Below, one piece after another: positions 5,184-5,557 of a stretch of DNA of 5,557 bases; position 1 is the first letter of the stretch, and every line of letters begins with the position of its first letter. Below the pieces are notes generated by a model that saw only the letters and a program-made list of their open reading frames with translations, was not told where the DNA came from and did not search any database. Made by a program: the position numbers and the translations under genes. Origin of the DNA: an uncultured Hyphomicrobiales bacterium (lineage in GTDB: Bacteria; Pseudomonadota; Alphaproteobacteria; Rhizobiales; Beijerinckiaceae); contig CAIZGQ010000390.1 of the NCBI GenBank assembly GCA_903932565.1, positions 1 through 5,557 on the forward strand, in the 5' to 3' direction.

Positions 5184-5557
5184 GCAGAACTCCCAGGCTC
5201 GTGAACAGGCTGTGGATGCGGGTGACATATTGCGCGAAGGCCGCGCTTTCGCGTGTCGCGACATTGCGCGGGCGCGGCAAATCAATCTCGATCAATTCCT
5301 GAATGCGGCTTGGCCGCGCTGTCATCACGGCCACCTTGTCTGCCATGAACACCGCTTCGGGAATTTCGTGCGTCACCAGAATTGTGGTGCGCGGCTTGTC
5401 ATCGGACAGGCGCTGCACATCAAGCTGCATCTGCTCGCGCGTGAACGCATCCAATGCGGCAAACGGCTCATCCAGCAGCAGGATGTTGGGGTTTGAAATC
5501 AGTGCACGACAAATAGCTACGCGCTGGCGCATGCCGCCCGACAATTCATACGGGCGC
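5176..5557 (-). CDS. ABC transporter ATP-binding protein, NitT/TauT (SsuB/TauB) type, C-terminal half only
   Basis: This is the cytoplasmic ATPase that powers the importer formed with the neighbouring permease. Only the last 126 residues lie in the window; the Walker A and Q-loop are outside it. Visible in order: the ABC signature LSGGMRQR (the first residues in the window are RPYE, then LSGG), Walker B with the catalytic glutamate in NILLLDEPFAALD, the D-loop at ALDAFTR, and the H-loop histidine in TILVTHEIPEA. The tail DLPRPRNVATRESAAFAQYV is typical of the SsuB/TauB/NrtD branch rather than of other importers. The stop at 5176-5178 overlaps the permease start by 8 bases, so the two are co-transcribed and probably translationally coupled. 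The promoter must lie beyond the right edge. Full-length relatives have about 250-270 residues. Confidence 0.95.
   Translation of the reverse strand, partial: RPYELSGGMRQRVAICRALISNPNILLLDEPFAALDAFTREQMQLDVQRLSDDKPRTTILVTHEIPEAVFMADKVAVMTARPSRIQELIEIDLPRPRNVATRESAAFAQYVTRIHSLFTSLGVLHG
5190..5194 (-). promoter_or_regulatory. Ribosome binding site of the permease gene
   Basis: On the minus strand GGGAG ends 6 bases before the ATG at 5183, inside the last codons of the ATPase gene. This strong Shine-Dalgarno match at ideal spacing decides between several possible in-frame starts. Confidence 0.6.

Noticed and set aside
4362..5557. Assigning the ABC transporter to a named substrate such as taurine, sulfonates, nitrate or a thiamine precursor.
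   Set aside because: The solute-binding protein and flanking metabolic genes are not in the window, and permease and ATPase sequences of this family do not reliably show the substrate.

Overview
The window looks like the chromosome of a motile, Gram-negative alphaproteobacterium, most likely of the Hyphomicrobiales or a related order. The DNA is GC-rich by eye. The chemoreceptor type (single Cache, HAMP, signalling domain, apparent PilZ tail), the Brucella BP26-like SIMPL protein and the NitT/TauT-type ABC transporter all fit that group. The genus cannot be fixed from the sequence. There are no RNA genes, insertion sequences, CRISPR arrays or phage genes.

Layout. (1) 1-1790, minus strand: a methyl-accepting chemotaxis protein with its start at 1790. 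Its reading frame is open at the left edge, just as a PilZ-like segment begins. (2) 1791-2225: a 435-base divergent intergenic region. It is ordinary in base composition except for a very AT-rich patch (2161-2210) that holds a perfect 14-base palindrome inside a candidate promoter. (3) 2226-3488, plus strand: a 420-residue LysR-type regulator, about 120 residues longer than usual because its winged-helix DNA-binding domain is present twice, exactly 100 residues apart. (4) 3489-3614: a short intergenic stretch with several small dyads. (5) 3618-4358, plus strand: a secreted SIMPL/DUF541 periplasmic protein. (6) 4362-5183 and 5176-5557, minus strand: the permease and the C-terminal half of the ATPase of an ABC importer. 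These two genes overlap by 8 bases and form an operon that enters from the right edge.

How the parts relate. The transporter genes are clearly one unit. The MCP and the LysR gene are divergent and may share regulatory DNA, although the only operator-like element lies next to the LysR start. The SIMPL gene converges on the transporter operon with only 3 bases between the stop codons. No metabolic gene is present to reveal the ligand of the receptor, regulator or transporter.

The most unusual item is the tandem-HTH LysR regulator together with the palindrome in its own candidate promoter. The PilZ-like end of the chemoreceptor comes second. I see no clear evidence for a wholly new multi-gene system.
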